A stretch of 7,277 bases of DNA, taken from the NCBI GenBank assembly GCA_002413045.1, contig DHWF01000059.1:1-7277 (forward strand), in the 5' to 3' direction. The DNA comes from Chloroflexi bacterium UBA5189. Its GTDB lineage: Bacteria > Chloroflexota > Limnocylindria > Limnocylindrales > CSP1-4. This document shows positions 5,247 to 7,277 of this stretch, piece by piece; position 1 is the stretch's first letter; every line of letters starts with the position of its first letter. The position numbers and the translations under genes were made by a program. The notes under the pieces are model-generated. The model worked only from the letters and a program-made list of their open reading frames with translations. It searched no databases and was not told the origin of the DNA.

Positions 5247-6748
5247 GCGCGAGCGGGCCGCGCATGCAGCCCAGCCTGTTCGAGCTGTCGAAGCCCGGCC
5301 GTCGCTCGGACAAGGTGCCCCATCCGCCGAGCGATGCGTTGGACCGACTTCCCGCCGAGCATCGGCGGGAGCGGCCGCCGGCGCTCCCGGAGGTCAACGA
5401 GCCGGACGCGGTGCGGCACTTCGTCAACCTGTCCCAGCTCAATCATGCCGTCGACACGGGGTTCTATCCACTCGGCTCGTGCACGATGAAGTGGAACCCC
5501 AAGGTCAACGAGTGGGCAGCGCGCCTGCCGGGCTTCGCCCAGCTCCACCCGATGGCGCCCGACGCCGTCGCCCAGGGCACGCTCCAGCTCCTGTGGGAGG
5601 TCGAGCAGATCCTGATCGAGGTGAGCGGCATGGACGCCGTGACGCTCCAGCCGGCTGCGGGCGCCCACGGCGAGCTGACCGGGATCCTGATGATCCGCGC
5701 GTATCACCGGTCTCGCGGCGACATGGACCGCACCGACGTCCTCGTGCCCGATTCCGCGCACGGCACGAACCCGGCGACGGCGACGATGGCCGGCCTGCGG
5801 ACGGTCTCGATCAAGGCGGCGCCCGACGGCGGCATCGACCTCGACGCGTTCAAGGCGGCGCTCGGGCCGACCACCGCGGCGGTGATGATCACGAACCCCT
5901 CGACGATGGGCCTGTTCGAGTCGCGCATCGGGGAGCTGCTCGAGGCGGTCCACGCTGTCGGCGCCCTCGCCTACATGGACGGCGCGAACCTCAACGCCAT
6001 CCTGGGCCGGTTCAAGCCGGGTGAGGCGGGCTTCGACGTGATGCACATCAACACCCACAAGACCTTCTCCACGCCGCACGGCGGCGGCGGCCCGGGCGCC
6101 GGGCCCGTGGCCGTGGTCGAGCAGCTCGCGCCATTCCTGCCGGCACCGCGGGTCCTGCGCGAGCCGGACGGGCGCTTCCGGCTCGAGGCGGTGGGGGAGC
6201 GCCCGACCTCGATCGGCCGGATGCGCTCGTTCGTCGGGAGCACCGGCGTCCTCGTTCGCGCCTACGCCTACCTGCGCACGCACGGCGGCAGCGGCCTCGC
6301 CGAGATCACGGACGACGCGGTCCTCGCGGCGAACTACCTGAAGGGCCGGCTCGCCGCATCGGGTGCGTACGACATCCCGTTCCCGGGGGTCTGCAAGCAC
6401 GAGTTCATTGCCTCGGCGAGCTCGATCAAGAAGCGGACCGGGGTCCGCACGCTCGACATCGCCAAGCGCCTCCTCGACCACGGCTTCCACGCCCCGACCG
6501 TGTACTTCCCGCTGACGGTCGACGAGGCGATGCTCATCGAGCCCACCGAGACCGAGTCGATCGAGACGCTCGACGCGTTCGCCGACGCGCTCATCGCGAT
6601 TGCCCAAGAGGCCGACACCGATCCCGACGTCGTGAAGACCGCGCCGCACACGGCACCGGTGCGCCGCCTCGACGAGGTCGGCGCCGCGCGCAACCCGAAC
6701 CTGCGCTGGCGGCCCGCGCTCGGCGACTGGACGCCCTGCCCGGACTGA
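5243..6748 (+). CDS. gcvPB: Glycine dehydrogenase (decarboxylating) subunit 2, P protein beta chain
   Basis: The PLP-binding chain of the split glycine decarboxylase. With GcvPA it decarboxylates glycine and transfers the aminomethyl group to the lipoyl lysine of GcvH. The product is 501 residues, slightly above the usual 480-490 because of its N- and C-terminal ends. Landmarks are LSQLNHAVDTGFYPLGSCTM (63-82), QPAAGAHGE, DSAHGTNPATA (from 170), ITNPSTMGLFE, and the PLP site NTHKTFSTPHGGGGPGAGP with the Schiff-base lysine at residue 273. HGFHAPTVYFPL and MLIEPTETES near the C-terminus are also typical. No catalytic residue appears lost. The start GTG at 5243 forms a GTGA overlap with gcvPA and has a GGAGGT five bases upstream. 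It is the last gene of the operon; a weak hairpin and a new promoter follow. Confidence 0.97.
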   Translation: MSASGPRMQPSLFELSKPGRRSDKVPHPPSDALDRLPAEHRRERPPALPEVNEPDAVRHFVNLSQLNHAVDTGFYPLGSCTMKWNPKVNEWAARLPGFAQLHPMAPDAVAQGTLQLLWEVEQILIEVSGMDAVTLQPAAGAHGELTGILMIRAYHRSRGDMDRTDVLVPDSAHGTNPATATMAGLRTVSIKAAPDGGIDLDAFKAALGPTTAAVMITNPSTMGLFESRIGELLEAVHAVGALAYMDGANLNAILGRFKPGEAGFDVMHINTHKTFSTPHGGGGPGAGPVAVVEQLAPFLPAPRVLREPDGRFRLEAVGERPTSIGRMRSFVGSTGVLVRAYAYLRTHGGSGLAEITDDAVLAANYLKGRLAASGAYDIPFPGVCKHEFIASASSIKKRTGVRTLDIAKRLLDHGFHAPTVYFPLTVDEAMLIEPTETESIETLDAFADALIAIAQEADTDPDVVKTAPHTAPVRRLDEVGAARNPNLRWRPALGDWTPCPD

Positions 6749-6754
6749 TCTCGG

Positions 6755-6775
6755 CGGGCGGGATTCTGGCGCCCG
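6755..6775 (+). terminator. Weak hairpin after gcvPB, possible terminator
   Basis: CGGGCG (6755-6760) pairs with CGCCCG (6770-6775) around a 9-base loop, seven bases after the gcvPB stop, and is followed by only three T residues (6777-6779). The position fits the end of the operon, but the stem is short and the T run poor, so termination here is uncertain. It abuts the -35 of the next promoter. Confidence 0.25.
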
Positions 6776-6777
6776 GT

Positions 6778-6805
6778 TTGACAGGGATGCGGCGGTCGCT
6801 ATTCT
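6778..6805 (+). promoter_or_regulatory. Promoter for the ABC permease gene, probably leaderless
   Basis: A consensus -35, TTGACA (6778-6783), is followed after 16 bp by TATTCT (6800-6805), which matches the -10 at four of six bases including the first two and the last. Transcription would begin around 6812-6814, that is, at or within two bases of the ATG at 6814. No Shine-Dalgarno is present. This is the best promoter in the window and separates the transporter from the gcv operon. Confidence 0.65.
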
Positions 6806-6813
6806 TCGCCCGC

Positions 6814-7277
6814 ATGGTCGGTCGTAGTCTCCGGCAGATTGTCTGGGCGCGCCTCCGCCGCGACCGTGTCGCCATGGTCTGCCTCTTCATCGTCGTCGCG
6901 ATGTACCTGGTCGCGATCATCGGGCCGTTCGTTCTCACGGCGCTCAAGATCAGCCCGTACACGCTCGACTCATCGGCGATCAGCGACCTCGGCGGCAAGC
7001 CGAAGCTCCCGAACGGCGGGATCAGCCCCCAGCACATCCTCGGCGTCGAGTGGGGCACCGGGCGCGACATCTTCGCCCAGCTGATCTTCGGCCTCCGGAT
7101 CTCGCTGGTCATCTCGACCAGCGCCACCCTGATCACCGTCTTCCTCGGCACGGTCATCGGGATCGTCGCCGGCTACACCGGGGGCCTGACCGACTCGATC
7201 ATCGGGCGGTTCATGGACCTGGTGCTGGCGTTCCCGTTCCTGCTGATCATCCTGGCCCTCTCCGGCGTCCTGACCCA
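6814..7277 (+). CDS. ABC transporter permease, DppC/OppC type (peptide/nickel family), N-terminal part
   Basis: An inner-membrane permease of the binding-protein-dependent peptide/nickel class, cut by the right edge after 154 codons. After a basic N-terminus (WARLRRDR, residues 11-18) comes a first membrane segment at about 19-44. It is followed by an extracytoplasmic loop and the family signature around LGVEWGTGRDIFAQLIFG (76-93), a form of the usual LGTDELGRDVLSRLIYG. A second membrane segment (about 97-120) runs into AGYTGG, and a third begins near FMDLVLAFPFLLIILAL. The EAA loop that contacts the ATPase is beyond the window. The usual HPLGTDELGRD motif is altered (LGVEWGTGRD), which may reflect a subfamily. 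The ATG at 6814 is preferred to the in-frame ATG at 6787, which lies between the -35 and -10. Substrate cannot be told; a DppB-type partner is not visible upstream, so it may follow or lie elsewhere. Confidence 0.92.
   Translation, partial: MVGRSLRQIVWARLRRDRVAMVCLFIVVAMYLVAIIGPFVLTALKISPYTLDSSAISDLGGKPKLPNGGISPQHILGVEWGTGRDIFAQLIFGLRISLVISTSATLITVFLGTVIGIVAGYTGGLTDSIIGRFMDLVLAFPFLLIILALSGVLT

Noticed and set aside
4784..6649. Open frame of 621 codons on the minus strand
   Set aside because: It is antisense to the well-identified gcvPA and gcvPB, low in complexity and without a recognisable family.

Overview
This is a GC-rich bacterial segment (roughly 70-75% G+C by eye, with nearly every codon of the real genes ending in G or C). 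It is chromosomal and metabolic in character. A two-subunit glycine decarboxylase (separate gcvPA and gcvPB), strong G/C third-position bias and starts that look leaderless suggest a high-GC Chloroflexota-like bacterium. This placement is an inference; a phylogeny of any of the long proteins would be needed to confirm it.

Layout: (1) 1-458, minus strand: the N-terminal 152 residues of an AcnA-type aconitase, cut by the left edge. (2) 459-536: a short divergent control region holding a candidate -10 element, a perfect GC hairpin and a possible 15-codon upstream ORF. (3) 537-1553, plus: a Rossmann-like/DUF2520 protein. (4) 1554-1873: a 320-nt stretch with no convincing gene; a promoter candidate overlaps its left end. 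(5) 1874-6748, plus: a compact run of five genes, Nudix hydrolase - gcvT - gcvH - gcvPA - gcvPB, with overlaps or gaps of at most 11 nt. (6) 6749-6813: a weak hairpin and a good promoter. (7) 6814-7277, plus: the N-terminal part of a DppC/OppC-type ABC transporter permease, cut by the right edge.

How it works together: gcvT, gcvH, gcvPA and gcvPB encode the T, H and P components of the glycine cleavage system. P decarboxylates glycine and loads the aminomethyl group onto the lipoyl arm of H; T passes the one-carbon unit to tetrahydrofolate and releases ammonia. The fourth component (L, dihydrolipoamide dehydrogenase) is not in the window. The Nudix gene overlaps gcvT by four bases (GTGA) and is therefore probably translated with it; its sequence resembles diadenosine-polyphosphate hydrolases. 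Inside the operon, three starts have good Shine-Dalgarno sequences, whereas the probable transcript starts have none and sit 6-8 nt after a -10-like hexamer.

I found no mobile element, CRISPR array, tRNA, rRNA or glycine riboswitch. Most of the window is conventional metabolism. The points worth a second look are small: the upstream ORF before the DUF2520 gene, the long leader before the Nudix gene, the Nudix-gcv coupling, and the leaderless-start pattern.
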